Source: Pseudomonas putida | Lineage (GTDB): Bacteria > Pseudomonadota > Gammaproteobacteria > Pseudomonadales > Pseudomonadaceae | Direction: 5' to 3' | DNA: 64,000 nt | Assembly: GCF_002906855.1 (NCBI RefSeq) | Contig: NZ_MINI01000038.1 | Coordinates: 992,001-1,056,000 of the forward strand | In this document: positions 25,299 through 33,862 of the stretch, in pieces | Layout: each line of letters starts with the position of its first letter | Numbering within the stretch: the first letter of the stretch is position 1 | Notes under the pieces: generated by a model | Told to the model about the DNA's origin: nothing | Seen by the model: only the letters and a program-made list of their open reading frames with translations | The model's database searches: none | Position numbers and translations under genes: made by a program

Positions 25299-25333
25299 CC
25301 GCCGGGTTGTGCCCTTACTTTCCGGCGGTTTTT
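25299..25333 (+). terminator. Terminator-like hairpin before fpr
   Basis: CCGCCGG and CCGGCGG, 16 nt apart, are followed by TTTTT on the plus strand, in the leader region 50-85 bp before fpr. It could end transcription arriving from upstream or act as an attenuator. Confidence 0.4.
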
Positions 25334-25384
25334 ATCCAGGCCGCTTTGCGCGACACTGGGCGCACGCCATACACGGAGCCCGTC

Positions 25385-26161
25385 ATGACCGCCAGTGCCG
25401 ACAAGTTTACCCGCCAGACCCTGCTCGACGTCCAGCCGCTGACGCCGAACCTGTTCAGCCTGCGGGTTACGCGTGATCCAGGGTTTCGCTTCCGGGCCGG
25501 CCAGTTTGCCCGGCTGGGCGTGACCAAGGCCGATGGCAGTGTGGTCTGGCGTGCCTATTCGATGGTCAGCGCTCCCCATGATGAATACCTCGACTTCTTT
25601 TCAATCGTGGTTCCGGGGGGCGAATTCACCAGCGAGCTCAGCCGCCTGGGCGAGGGCGATAGCCTGTTGATCGACCGTCAGGCGTTCGGCTACCTGACCC
25701 TCGACCGCTTCATCGGCGGCCGCGACCTGTGGTTGCTGGCAACCGGTACTGGCATTGCGCCTTTCATGTCGATCCTGCAGGACTTCGAGGCCTGGGAGCG
25801 GTTCGACAACATCAAGCTGGTGTACTCGGTTCGCGAGGCGAAAGAGCTGGCGTATGTAGACGACATCGCCGGGCTGGAGCAGCGGGATTACCTGGCCGAG
25901 TTCGCTGGCAAGCTGCAGTTCATTCCGGTCGTCACTCGTGAGCAGCACCCAGGGGCATTGAATGCGCGTATCACCACGCTGATCGAGAATGGCGAGCTGG
26001 AAAAGGCGGCGGGGCTGGAGTTGTCGCCCGAGCATTCGCGGATCATGCTCTGCGGCAACCCCGAGATGATCGACGAGACACGCAAGGTGCTCAAGGCGCG
26101 TGACCTGCAACTGAGCCTTAGCAAGCGGCCGGGGCAGGTGGCGGTGGAAAACTACTGGTAA
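25385..26161 (+). CDS. fpr: Ferredoxin/flavodoxin-NADP+ reductase
   Basis: Fpr passes electrons between NADPH and ferredoxin or flavodoxin. The 258-residue protein has the FAD motif RAYSMVS (R-x-Y-S), the pyrophosphate loop LLATGTGIAPFMSIL, and the C-terminal VENYW whose terminal aromatic residue stacks on the flavin in bacterial-type enzymes. The ATG at 25385 lies after CACGGAG and gives the usual start; the frame is open to 25307. P. putida has two fpr genes, and I cannot tell which this is without comparison. Confidence 0.92.
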   Translation: MTASADKFTRQTLLDVQPLTPNLFSLRVTRDPGFRFRAGQFARLGVTKADGSVVWRAYSMVSAPHDEYLDFFSIVVPGGEFTSELSRLGEGDSLLIDRQAFGYLTLDRFIGGRDLWLLATGTGIAPFMSILQDFEAWERFDNIKLVYSVREAKELAYVDDIAGLEQRDYLAEFAGKLQFIPVVTREQHPGALNARITTLIENGELEKAAGLELSPEHSRIMLCGNPEMIDETRKVLKARDLQLSLSKRPGQVAVENYW

Positions 26162-26167
26162 TGCAAA

Positions 26168-26186
26168 GGGGCCACGATGCGGCCCC
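26168..26186. terminator. Hairpin between convergent fpr and mscL
   Basis: GGGGCC and GGCCCC flank an 7-nt loop between the two gene ends; the stem may serve both directions. There is no T-run. Confidence 0.5.
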
Positions 26187-26193
26187 AGCCATT

Positions 26194-26613
26194 TCAGGGC
26201 AACCGATTCTGGTTCTGCGCCTTGAGCAGGTCGCGGATCTCGGTGAGCAGGGTTTCCTGCGGAGTGGGGACTGGCGGAGCAGTCGGTGCCACGGCTTCTT
26301 CGCGCTTGAGGCGGTTGATTGCCTTCACGCCCATGAAGATGGCGAAGGCGACGATGACGAAGTCGATCACGGTCTGTATGAACTTGCCGTAGGCCAGCAC
26401 CACTGCGGGCACATCACCCTCGGCAGCCTTCAGGGTGATTGCCAGGTCGCTGAAGTCGACACCGCCGATCAGCAGACCCAGTGGTGGCATGACCACGTCA
26501 CCGACGAAGGACGAGACGATCTTGCCGAAGGCTGCGCCGATGATGATACCGACCGCCATGTCGACGACATTGCCTTTGACCGCGAAGGCCTTGAACTCAC
26601 TGATCATGCCCAT
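26194..26613 (-). CDS. mscL: Large-conductance mechanosensitive channel
   Basis: MscL opens under membrane tension to release solutes during osmotic downshock. The 139-residue protein has the amphipathic N-terminus (MGMISEFKAFAVKGNVVDMA), TM1 (VGIIIGAAFGKIVSSFVGDVVMPPLG), a periplasmic loop, TM2 (FVIVAFAIFMGVKAINRL) and the C-terminal cytoplasmic helix. AAGGAA precedes the ATG at 26613, which fits the family start better than the open frame from 26673. It works as a homopentamer. Confidence 0.95.
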   Translation of the reverse strand: MGMISEFKAFAVKGNVVDMAVGIIIGAAFGKIVSSFVGDVVMPPLGLLIGGVDFSDLAITLKAAEGDVPAVVLAYGKFIQTVIDFVIVAFAIFMGVKAINRLKREEAVAPTAPPVPTPQETLLTEIRDLLKAQNQNRLP

Positions 26614-26789
26614 GTTTGGTTCCTTGTAACAAATGGTGAGGTTAACGCAGTGTAAGCCACTAAAACGCTTCATGCGTTGGCTTCAGGGGTAGTGACTGCG
26701 GTTAGAACGAATAGTTTTGTCGCGTCCCGACGCGTTCGAGACACATCGGCCTCGGCTATCATGGCGGTTTTTTCCAGGAGACCCTGCCC

Positions 26790-28157
26790 ATGGCCAAGGC
26801 CAAGCGTTTATATGGCTGCACCGAGTGCGGCGCGACCTTCCCCAAGTGGGCTGGCCAATGTGCCGACTGTGGGGCCTGGAACACCCTGGTCGAGACCATG
26901 ATCGAAAGCGGCGGGGCGGCGGCCCCAAGCGGCCGCGCCGGCTGGACCGGGCAGCAGGCGCAGATCAAGACCCTGGCCGAAGTCAGCGTCGAAGAAATTC
27001 CGCGCTTCACCACCAGCAGCACCGAACTCGACCGCGTGCTCGGCGGTGGCCTGGTCGATGGCTCGGTGGTGCTGATCGGTGGTGACCCAGGGATCGGCAA
27101 GTCGACCATCCTGCTGCAGACCCTGTGCAACATCGCGGTGGGCTTGCCCGCGTTGTACGTCACCGGTGAAGAGTCGCAGCAGCAGGTGGCCATGCGCTCG
27201 CGGCGCCTGGGCCTGCCCCAGGACCAGCTCAAGGTGATGACCGAGACTTGCATCGAAACCATCATTGCCACCGCGCGGGTGGAAAAACCCCGGGTCATGG
27301 TGATCGACTCGATCCAGACCATCTTCACCGAGCAGTTGCAGTCCGCCCCTGGTGGCGTGGCCCAGGTGCGCGAGAGCACCGCGCTGCTGGTGCGTTATGC
27401 CAAGCAGAGTGGTACGGCGATCTTCCTGGTCGGCCACGTCACCAAGGAAGGCTCGCTGGCCGGGCCGCGGGTGCTGGAGCACATGGTCGACACCGTGCTG
27501 TACTTCGAGGGCGAGTCCGACGGCCGCCTGCGCTTGCTGCGGGCGGTGAAGAACCGGTTCGGCGCGGTCAACGAACTGGGCGTGTTCGGCATGACCGACC
27601 GTGGCCTGAAAGAGGTGTCCAACCCCTCGGCAATCTTCCTCAACCGCACCCAGGAAGAAGTGCCTGGCAGTGTGGTCATGGCCACTTGGGAAGGCACCCG
27701 GCCCATGCTGGTCGAGGTGCAGGCGCTGGTCGATGACAGCCACCTGGCCAACCCGCGACGGGTCACCCTGGGCCTGGATCAGAACCGCCTGGCCATGTTG
27801 CTGGCGGTACTGCACCGACATGGTGGCATTCCCACCCATGACCAGGACGTGTTCCTCAACGTGGTCGGCGGGGTGAAGGTATTGGAGACGGCTTCGGACC
27901 TGGCGTTGCTGGCAGCGGTGATGTCCAGCCTGCGCAACCGGCCGTTGGCCCATGGGTTGCTGGTGTTTGGCGAAATTGGCTTGTCGGGCGAGGTGCGGCC
28001 AGTGCCCAGCGGCCAGGAGCGCCTGAAAGAGGCGGCCAAGCATGGCTTCAAACGCGCCATTGTGCCCAAGGGCAATGCGCCGAAGGAGCCGCCTGCGGGG
28101 TTGCAGGTGATTGCCGTGACCCGGCTTGAACAGGCGCTGGATGCCTTGTTCGAATAA
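26790..28157 (+). CDS. radA: DNA repair/recombination protein RadA
   Basis: RadA (Sms) is a RecA-like ATPase that drives branch migration in recombination. In its 455 residues are an N-terminal zinc finger (Cys10, Cys13, Cys24, Cys27), a Walker A loop (GGDPGIGKST, about residue 96), the RadA-specific KNRFG motif and a C-terminal Lon-protease-like domain. The ATG at 26790 follows CAGGAG. It is monocistronic and converges with the permease gene at a strong terminator. Confidence 0.96.
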   Translation: MAKAKRLYGCTECGATFPKWAGQCADCGAWNTLVETMIESGGAAAPSGRAGWTGQQAQIKTLAEVSVEEIPRFTTSSTELDRVLGGGLVDGSVVLIGGDPGIGKSTILLQTLCNIAVGLPALYVTGEESQQQVAMRSRRLGLPQDQLKVMTETCIETIIATARVEKPRVMVIDSIQTIFTEQLQSAPGGVAQVRESTALLVRYAKQSGTAIFLVGHVTKEGSLAGPRVLEHMVDTVLYFEGESDGRLRLLRAVKNRFGAVNELGVFGMTDRGLKEVSNPSAIFLNRTQEEVPGSVVMATWEGTRPMLVEVQALVDDSHLANPRRVTLGLDQNRLAMLLAVLHRHGGIPTHDQDVFLNVVGGVKVLETASDLALLAAVMSSLRNRPLAHGLLVFGEIGLSGEVRPVPSGQERLKEAAKHGFKRAIVPKGNAPKEPPAGLQVIAVTRLEQALDALFE

Positions 28158-28165
28158 ACGAAAAA

Positions 28166-28196
28166 GGGGGAGCCGACGATGCGCATCGGCTCCCCC
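28166..28196 (-). terminator. Terminator of the NCS2 permease gene (minus strand)
   Basis: GGGGGAGCCGA and TCGGCTCCCCC form an 11-bp stem. Read on the minus strand it is followed by TTTTTCGTTT, so it ends the permease transcript and can also serve radA. Confidence 0.8.
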
Positions 28197-28218
28197 CACG
28201 TCACCGCTCAGTCAGCGG

Positions 28219-29736
28219 TCAATGTTCGGCCACCGCACTGCGCCTGGGCGCCTGGTTGCCATGCTCGTCCAGCTCCATCACCGGCACTTCGTTGCCCTCG
28301 GCATCGAACAGCTTGCCATCCTTGAAGAAGTCGCCATCACGCAGGCACGAGATGTCCGAGTACTGGATGGTGCGTTCGTAGGCTGCGGCGAACACCGACT
28401 GGTTCTCCGAGTTGCCCGTCTTGAAGTGGTTGAACAGCAGGTTCAGCAGGATGGCCATGATTGCCGCCGAGCTGATGCCCGAGTGGAAGATGGTCTCGAA
28501 CCAGTTCGGGAAGTTGTGGTAGAAGGTCGGCGCGGCGATCGGAATCATGCCGAAGCCCAGCGAAGCAGCGACGATGATCAGGTTGACGTTGTTCTTGTAG
28601 TTGACCTTCGACAGGGTACGGATACCGCTGGCGGCCACGGTGCCGAACAGCACGATGCCCGCGCCACCCAGTACCGGGGTCGGTACTGCGGCAATTACCC
28701 GGCCCATCACCGGCAGCAAGCCGAGCACCACCAGGATCACGCCACCGGTGGCCACCACGTAGCGGCTCTTGACCCCGGTCACGGCCACCAGGCCGACGTT
28801 CTGGGCGAAGGCGCTCTGGGTGAACGAGCCGAAGATCGGCGCCAGGATGCTCGACGCCATGTCGGCACGCAGGCCGTTGCCCAGGCGTTTGGAGTCGACC
28901 TTGGTGTCGATGATCTCACCCACGGCGAGGATGTCGGCCGAGGTTTCCACCAGGGTCACCATGATCACGATGCACATCGACAGGATCGCGGCGATGTGGA
29001 ACTCCGGCATGCCGAAGTGGAACGGGGCGGGGAAGGCGAACATCGGGCCTTGGCTGACCTTGCTGAAGTCGGTCATGCCCAGCGCCCAGGCGATCAGCGT
29101 GCCGATCACCATGGCCAGCAGGATCGACAACCGCGAAATGGTTGCGCTACCGAGTTTGCTCAGCACCAGGACGATGGCGAAGGTCAGTGCAGCCAGGCCG
29201 ATATTGGCCACGCTGCCGAACTCCGGCGAAGCGCTGTTGCCGCCCATCACCCAGCGCGCGGCGACTGGCATCAGGGTCAGGCCGATGGTGGTGATGACGA
29301 TGCCGGTCACCAGCGGCGGGAAGAACTTGGTAATGCGCGAGAACACCGGGGTGATCAGGAAGCCGATCACCGACGCTGCCATGACCGCGCCGAGCACGCC
29401 CGGCAGGCCGCCCCCGCCCTCACTGCTGAGGATGGCGCCCATGGTCGCCACGCCGGCGAACGATACGCCCTGCACCAGCGGCAACTGGCAACCGAAGAAC
29501 GGGATGCCCAGCGTCTGCAGCAAGGTCGCCAGGCCACCGGCAAACAGCGACGCGGCAATCAGCATGCCGATTTCGGCACCGTTGAGGCCGGCTGCCTGAC
29601 CCAGGATCAGGGGTACCGCGACGATCCCGCCATACATGGTCAGCACATGCTGTAGACCATAGGCCAGGTTGGCACCCAGCCCGAGGTTTTCGTCCTCGGG
29701 GCGCTGGGCGGGAGACGTGCTAGGGGACGTAGTCAT
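28219..29736 (-). CDS. NCS2 xanthine/uric-acid-type permease
   Basis: This nucleobase:cation symporter has 505 residues and 12-14 helices. GLQHVLTMYGGIVAVPLI in TM1 carries the QH motif of NCS2 proteins, and FAQNVGLVAVTGVKSR contains the NAT signature (QN-x-G-x4-T). Proteins with this layout and a hydrophilic C-terminal tail of about 60 residues carry xanthine, urate or uracil. The specificity is not resolved. The upstream region holds a TTGTATACAA palindrome suited to a GntR-type repressor. A second, unrelated purine permease (AzgA type) lies at 17551-18846. Confidence 0.87.
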   Translation of the reverse strand: MTTSPSTSPAQRPEDENLGLGANLAYGLQHVLTMYGGIVAVPLILGQAAGLNGAEIGMLIAASLFAGGLATLLQTLGIPFFGCQLPLVQGVSFAGVATMGAILSSEGGGGLPGVLGAVMAASVIGFLITPVFSRITKFFPPLVTGIVITTIGLTLMPVAARWVMGGNSASPEFGSVANIGLAALTFAIVLVLSKLGSATISRLSILLAMVIGTLIAWALGMTDFSKVSQGPMFAFPAPFHFGMPEFHIAAILSMCIVIMVTLVETSADILAVGEIIDTKVDSKRLGNGLRADMASSILAPIFGSFTQSAFAQNVGLVAVTGVKSRYVVATGGVILVVLGLLPVMGRVIAAVPTPVLGGAGIVLFGTVAASGIRTLSKVNYKNNVNLIIVAASLGFGMIPIAAPTFYHNFPNWFETIFHSGISSAAIMAILLNLLFNHFKTGNSENQSVFAAAYERTIQYSDISCLRDGDFFKDGKLFDAEGNEVPVMELDEHGNQAPRRSAVAEH

Positions 29737-29770
29737 GGAGCAGGCTCTCTGTTTATTGTTGTGGCACTAC

Positions 29771-29814
29771 TGTAGACATTTCCTACAAATGATTGCTACA
29801 TAAATTGTATACAA
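29771..29814. promoter_or_regulatory. Palindromes upstream of the NCS2 permease gene
   Basis: Two dyads precede the minus-strand permease gene: TGTAG-N7-CTACA at 29771-29787 and the perfect TTGTATACAA at 29805-29814. The second resembles operators of GntR-family repressors, some of which control purine uptake. This is inference from form and position. Confidence 0.45.
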
Positions 29815-29820
29815 GTTTTT

Positions 29821-29996
29821 GATCGGAACGCGTACAGCAGGCCTTGCGATATGTGCAAGACCTCAATGCAGAACGCGTACCAAGTTATTGAATGCGGTGT
29901 TAGAGGGGTGTGTACAAAGCGGCGCTACCCAGGCAGAAAGCTGTCTGGGTAGCCAAGAAACAGAAGGTGGGAAGGCTGTTAGCCAACTAACAGATT
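29821..29996. other. Structured intergenic region, possible small RNA
   Basis: This 176-bp gap has no convincing ORF but much symmetry: a GAACGCGTAC direct repeat (29826 and 29871), CTTGC/GCAAG and a 13-bp near-perfect stem GCTACCCAGGCAG/CTGTCTGGGTAGC with a 4-nt loop (about 29924-29953). At the right end CTGTTAG/CTAACAG (from about 29979) is followed by a T-rich tail on the plus strand. A non-coding RNA is possible; it could equally be 3' structure of the adjacent PilZ gene. Confidence 0.35.
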
Positions 29997-30362
29997 CTAT
30001 TCTTCGATGAGTTCGCGCAGCTCGCGCATCATTTCGGTGCCATCGGCCAGGTTCAATTCCACAAGACGGTGCAAATGGCTCATTGAGTCGACGTCGATGT
30101 ACAGGCAGACGAAGCCCAGGCGGGTGGGCTCCTCATGGCGCAGTTCCACCTGCATTTGTACCCGCACCTCGGAGTTCAGGTGGATGACCGCATCGAAGTC
30201 CTGGGTCAGGTCGGCGTCCCAGGGTTCGGGGCATTTGACCAGCATGCCCTTAAGCGACACATCCAGCAGTTTTACCGGCCAGCGGCGGTCGCCCTGACGC
30301 AGCTCGGTGGGGGCATCGAAATCGATGCGCTGGAAGCGGCGGCGTTCGTCGTGATCGCTCAT
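29997..30362 (-). CDS. Single-domain PilZ protein (c-di-GMP receptor)
   Basis: This 121-residue stand-alone PilZ domain carries both parts of the c-di-GMP-binding signature: RxxxR (Arg8 to Arg12 in RRRFQR) and DxSxxG (DVSLKGML). It should therefore bind the second messenger. Such proteins act by docking to partners in flagellar, pilus or exopolysaccharide systems; the partner is unknown. It is divergent from cstA and stands alone. Confidence 0.87.
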   Translation of the reverse strand: MSDHDERRRFQRIDFDAPTELRQGDRRWPVKLLDVSLKGMLVKCPEPWDADLTQDFDAVIHLNSEVRVQMQVELRHEEPTRLGFVCLYIDVDSMSHLHRLVELNLADGTEMMRELRELIEE

Positions 30363-30528
30363 GGGGTAGGTCCTCGGGTGACATCCTGACTATAGTTAGT
30401 TGGATATGTGCATCAGGTACCGCAATCTGGCCGCAGAGGCTCTAGACCAAAGCAAGTGTGGCAATGCGCGATGACACGCCCTAGACTCGATGGGCGGTCT
30501 TTTCCAATCCACCAGCTGGAAGCAAACC

Positions 30529-32595
30529 ATGAACAACAATAATAGCCTGCTACGCCACATTCCGTGGCTGGCGCTGGCAGTCATAGGAGCCTGCGCGCTG
30601 GGTGTCGTCGCCCTGCGTCGCGGCGAGGCGATCAATGCCTTGTGGATCGTGGTCGCTGCGGTGGCCATCTACCTGGTCGCCTACCGTTACTACAGCCTGT
30701 TCATCGCCACCAAGGTGATGCAACTCGACCCTCGCCGAGCCACCCCGGCGGTGCTCAACAACGACGGTCTGGACTACGTTCCGACCAACAAACACATTCT
30801 CTTCGGTCACCACTTCGCCGCCATTGCTGGCGCCGGCCCCCTGGTCGGCCCGGTACTCGCCGCGCAAATGGGCTACCTGCCCGGCACGCTGTGGCTGATT
30901 GCCGGCGTGGTGCTGGCCGGTGCGGTGCAGGACTTCATGGTCCTGTTCCTCTCCACCCGTCGCAACGGCCGCTCGCTGGGCGACATGGTGCGCGAGGAGA
31001 TGGGCCGCATCCCGGGGACCATCGCCCTGTTCGGCTGCTTCCTGATCATGATCATCATCCTCGCGGTGCTGGCGCTGATCGTGGTCAAGGCCCTGGCCGA
31101 GAGCCCATGGGGCATGTTCACGGTAATGGCGACCATCCCGATCGCGATGTTCATGGGCATCTACATGCGCTACATCCGCCCGGGCCGCATTGGCGAGATC
31201 TCGGTGGTCGGCGTGGTACTGCTGCTGGCGTCGATCTGGCTGGGGGGCCAGATTGCAGCCGATCCGGTCTGGGGCCCGGCGTTCACCTTCACTGGCGTGC
31301 AGATCACCTGGATGCTGGTCGGCTACGGCTTCGTCGCTGCCGTGTTGCCGGTCTGGCTGGTACTGGCGCCGCGTGACTACCTGTCGACCTTCCTCAAGAT
31401 CGGTACCATCATCGCCCTGGCCATCGGCATCCTGGTGACCATGCCCGAGCTGAAAATGCCAGCGCTGACCCAGTTCACCGACGGCACCGGCCCGGTGTGG
31501 AAGGGCACACTGTTCCCGTTCCTGTTCATCACCATCGCCTGCGGCGCGGTATCCGGCTTCCATGCGCTGATTTCCTCGGGGACCACGCCGAAGCTGCTGG
31601 ACAACGAAGCCAACGCCCGTTACATCGGCTACGGCGGCATGCTGATGGAGTCGTTCGTCGCCATCATGGCCATGGTTGCCGCCTCGGTGATCGAGCCGGG
31701 CGTGTACTTCGCCATGAACAGCCCGGCCGCCGTGGTTGGCGCCGACGTGGCTTCGGTGGCGCAAACGGTCAGCAGCTGGGGCTTCATGATCACCCCTGAG
31801 CAGCTCGAAGCGGTGGCCCGTGACATCGGCGAGCACACCGTTCTCGCCCGTGCCGGTGGTGCACCGACCCTGGCCGTGGGTATCGCGCAGATCCTGCACC
31901 AAGTGCTGCCGGGTGAAAACACCATGGCCTTCTGGTACCACTTCGCGATCCTGTTCGAGGCGCTGTTCATCCTCACCGCGGTGGACGCCGGTACCCGTGC
32001 CGGCCGCTTCATGCTGCAAGACCTGCTGGGCAGCTTCGTGCCGGCGCTCAAGCGCACCGAGTCGTGGACTGCCAACCTGATCGGCACCGCCGGTTGCGTT
32101 GCGCTGTGGGGCTACCTGCTATACCAGGGCGTGATCGACCCACTGGGTGGCATCAACACTCTGTGGCCGCTGTTCGGTATCTCCAACCAGATGCTGGCCG
32201 GTATCGCCCTGATGCTCGGCACCGTGGTACTGATCAAGATGAAGCGCGAGCGCTACATCTGGGTCACCCTGCTGCCGGCTGCCTGGCTGCTGATCTGCAC
32301 CACTGCGGCGGGCTTGATCAAGCTGTTCGACCCGAACCCGGCCGTCGGCTTCCTGGCCCTGGCCAAGAAGTACAGCACCGCGCTGGATGCCGGTCAGGTC
32401 TTGGCCCCGGCCAAGGACATCAACCAGATGCAGCACGTGATCTTCAACGCCTACACCAACGCCGGCCTGACCATTCTGTTCCTGCTGGTGGTGTTCAGTG
32501 TGCTGTTCTTCGCCCTCAAGGTCGGCTACGCCGCCCTCGGCCGCAAAGAACGCACCGACAAGGAAACCCCGTTCCAGGCCCTGCCTGACGCTTGA
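30529..32595 (+). CDS. cstA: CstA-family pyruvate/peptide transporter
   Basis: This very hydrophobic 688-residue protein has about 16-18 helices. The conserved blocks YVPTNKHILFGHHFAAIAGAGPLVGP and FHALISSGTTPKLL define the CstA/BtsT family, proton-coupled pyruvate transporters induced by carbon starvation in E. coli. The ATG at 30529, 8 bp after GGAAG, was chosen over 30490 because it gives the family N-terminus. The next genes are yjiX-like and yjiA-like, the same trio as btsT-yjiX-yjiA in E. coli. Confidence 0.93.
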   Translation: MNNNNSLLRHIPWLALAVIGACALGVVALRRGEAINALWIVVAAVAIYLVAYRYYSLFIATKVMQLDPRRATPAVLNNDGLDYVPTNKHILFGHHFAAIAGAGPLVGPVLAAQMGYLPGTLWLIAGVVLAGAVQDFMVLFLSTRRNGRSLGDMVREEMGRIPGTIALFGCFLIMIIILAVLALIVVKALAESPWGMFTVMATIPIAMFMGIYMRYIRPGRIGEISVVGVVLLLASIWLGGQIAADPVWGPAFTFTGVQITWMLVGYGFVAAVLPVWLVLAPRDYLSTFLKIGTIIALAIGILVTMPELKMPALTQFTDGTGPVWKGTLFPFLFITIACGAVSGFHALISSGTTPKLLDNEANARYIGYGGMLMESFVAIMAMVAASVIEPGVYFAMNSPAAVVGADVASVAQTVSSWGFMITPEQLEAVARDIGEHTVLARAGGAPTLAVGIAQILHQVLPGENTMAFWYHFAILFEALFILTAVDAGTRAGRFMLQDLLGSFVPALKRTESWTANLIGTAGCVALWGYLLYQGVIDPLGGINTLWPLFGISNQMLAGIALMLGTVVLIKMKRERYIWVTLLPAAWLLICTTAAGLIKLFDPNPAVGFLALAKKYSTALDAGQVLAPAKDINQMQHVIFNAYTNAGLTILFLLVVFSVLFFALKVGYAALGRKERTDKETPFQALPDA

Positions 32596-32608
32596 GAGGA
32601 CTGCAGTG

Positions 32609-32806
32609 ATGTTCAACGACCTGGGTCGACTGGGTAAATACCTGGGGCAGGCAGCCCGCCTGATGGTCGGCATGCCCGACTACGACAACTACGTCGAGCA
32701 CATGCGCAACAAGCACCCGGACCAGCCGGTGATGACGTACGAGGCGTTCTTCCGCGAACGTCAGGAAGCACGTTACGGTGGCAAGTCCGGGCCCAAGTGC
32801 TGTTGA
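32609..32806 (+). CDS. YbdD/YjiX-family small protein
   Basis: This 65-residue protein (MFNDLGRLGKYLGQAARLMV) belongs to the YbdD/YjiX (DUF466) family that always follows cstA or btsT genes. The motif GMPDYDNYVEHMRNKHPD and the C-terminal RYGGKSGPKCC are typical; the paired cysteines may bind metal. It starts 13 bp after cstA (ATG 32609; a GTG directly before it is possible). In E. coli the partner protein is needed for full pyruvate uptake activity. Confidence 0.9.
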   Translation: MFNDLGRLGKYLGQAARLMVGMPDYDNYVEHMRNKHPDQPVMTYEAFFRERQEARYGGKSGPKCC

Positions 32807-32827
32807 ACCTGCAACGTGCGTGAACCT

Positions 32828-32855
32828 GTGGGAGGCCGGGCAACCGGCCTCCCAC
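32828..32855. terminator. Perfect hairpin between the yjiX-like and yjiA genes
   Basis: GTGGGAGGCCGG and CCGGCCTCCCAC form a 12-bp perfect stem with a GCAA tetraloop and no T-run. It could reduce read-through into yjiA or stabilise the cstA message end. Confidence 0.5.
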
Positions 32856-32884
32856 AATCATTTTCAGCTTCAGGAGATTTTTGC

Positions 32885-33862
32885 GTGCAGACGCCCATTC
32901 CCGTTACGGTCCTCACCGGTTTCCTCGGTGCCGGCAAGACCACCCTGCTCAAGCACATGCTCAAGGCCGAACACGGCCTGAAGATCGCCGTGATCGAGAA
33001 CGAGTTCAGCGAGGCCGGCATCGACAGCCAGCTGCTTGGCGACGAGCCGGTACAGGTCATGACCCTGGCCAACGGCTGCGTGTGCTGCAGCATCCATGGC
33101 GACCTGACCCGCGCCCTGTACCTGCTGCTCGAACGCCTGGACGCTGGCGAGATCACCTTCGACCGCCTGGTGATCGAATGCACCGGCCTGGCCGACCCGG
33201 CACCAGTGGCGCAGACCTTTTTCATCGATGAGGAACTACGTGATCGCTACATCCTCGACGGCATCATCACCCTCGTCGATGCTGCCCACGCCGAGGTGCA
33301 CCTGACCCAGACCATCGCCCAGGCCCAGGTCGGTTTTGCCGATCGCCTGCTGCTGAGCAAGACCGACCTGGTCGAACCCGCTGCGGTGGAGGCCCTGCGC
33401 GAGCGCTTGGCGCGGATCAATGGCCGCGCAGCCATCCGTGTGGTCGAGCATGGCCGCATCGACCTCGCAGAGCTGCTCGATGTGCGCGGTTTCAACCTGA
33501 ACCCGGACCTGGGTGCCAACCTCAAGCCAAGCCTGCGCCCGGTGCTCAAGCCGGCTACACCGGACCGGATTTCCACCTTGGTGCTACGCACCGAGACGGC
33601 ACTGGACATCGACCGCCTCAGCGATTTCATGAATGAACTGCTGGAAGAGCACGGCAAGCAGTTGCTGCGCTACAAGGGCGTGTTGAACATCGCCGGCGAA
33701 GACCGTCGCCTGGTGTTTCAGGGTGTGCTCAAGCTCTACGGCTTCGACTGGGATGCCGAATGGGCAGCAGACGAGAACCGCGAGAGCGTGATGGTGTTCA
33801 TCGCCGATGAGCTGCCCGAGGCTAAGATTCGGGCTGGGTTCGAGGCGCTGGCTGCGGGCTGA
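32885..33862 (+). CDS. yjiA: CobW/COG0523 GTPase, YjiA type
   Basis: This G3E-family GTPase has 325 residues. It shows the P-loop (GFLGAGKTT, residues 11-19), the metal-binding GCVCCS (CxCC) motif, ECTGLADP and the base-recognition SKTD, plus the C-terminal CobW domain. Family members insert or traffic metals; YjiA binds Zn and Co in vitro. The GTG at 32885, 7 bp after CAGGAGA, gives the family N-terminus (MQTPIPVTVLTGFLG) and is preferred to the open frame from 32816. Its 3' end overlaps the convergent reductase gene by 41 bp. Confidence 0.9.
   Translation: MQTPIPVTVLTGFLGAGKTTLLKHMLKAEHGLKIAVIENEFSEAGIDSQLLGDEPVQVMTLANGCVCCSIHGDLTRALYLLLERLDAGEITFDRLVIECTGLADPAPVAQTFFIDEELRDRYILDGIITLVDAAHAEVHLTQTIAQAQVGFADRLLLSKTDLVEPAAVEALRERLARINGRAAIRVVEHGRIDLAELLDVRGFNLNPDLGANLKPSLRPVLKPATPDRISTLVLRTETALDIDRLSDFMNELLEEHGKQLLRYKGVLNIAGEDRRLVFQGVLKLYGFDWDAEWAADENRESVMVFIADELPEAKIRAGFEALAAG

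Noticed and set aside
30363..30528. Sigma-54 promoter before cstA (TGGCA near 30455)
   Set aside because: The GC element is present by chance, but the matching TTGC element at the required spacing is missing.
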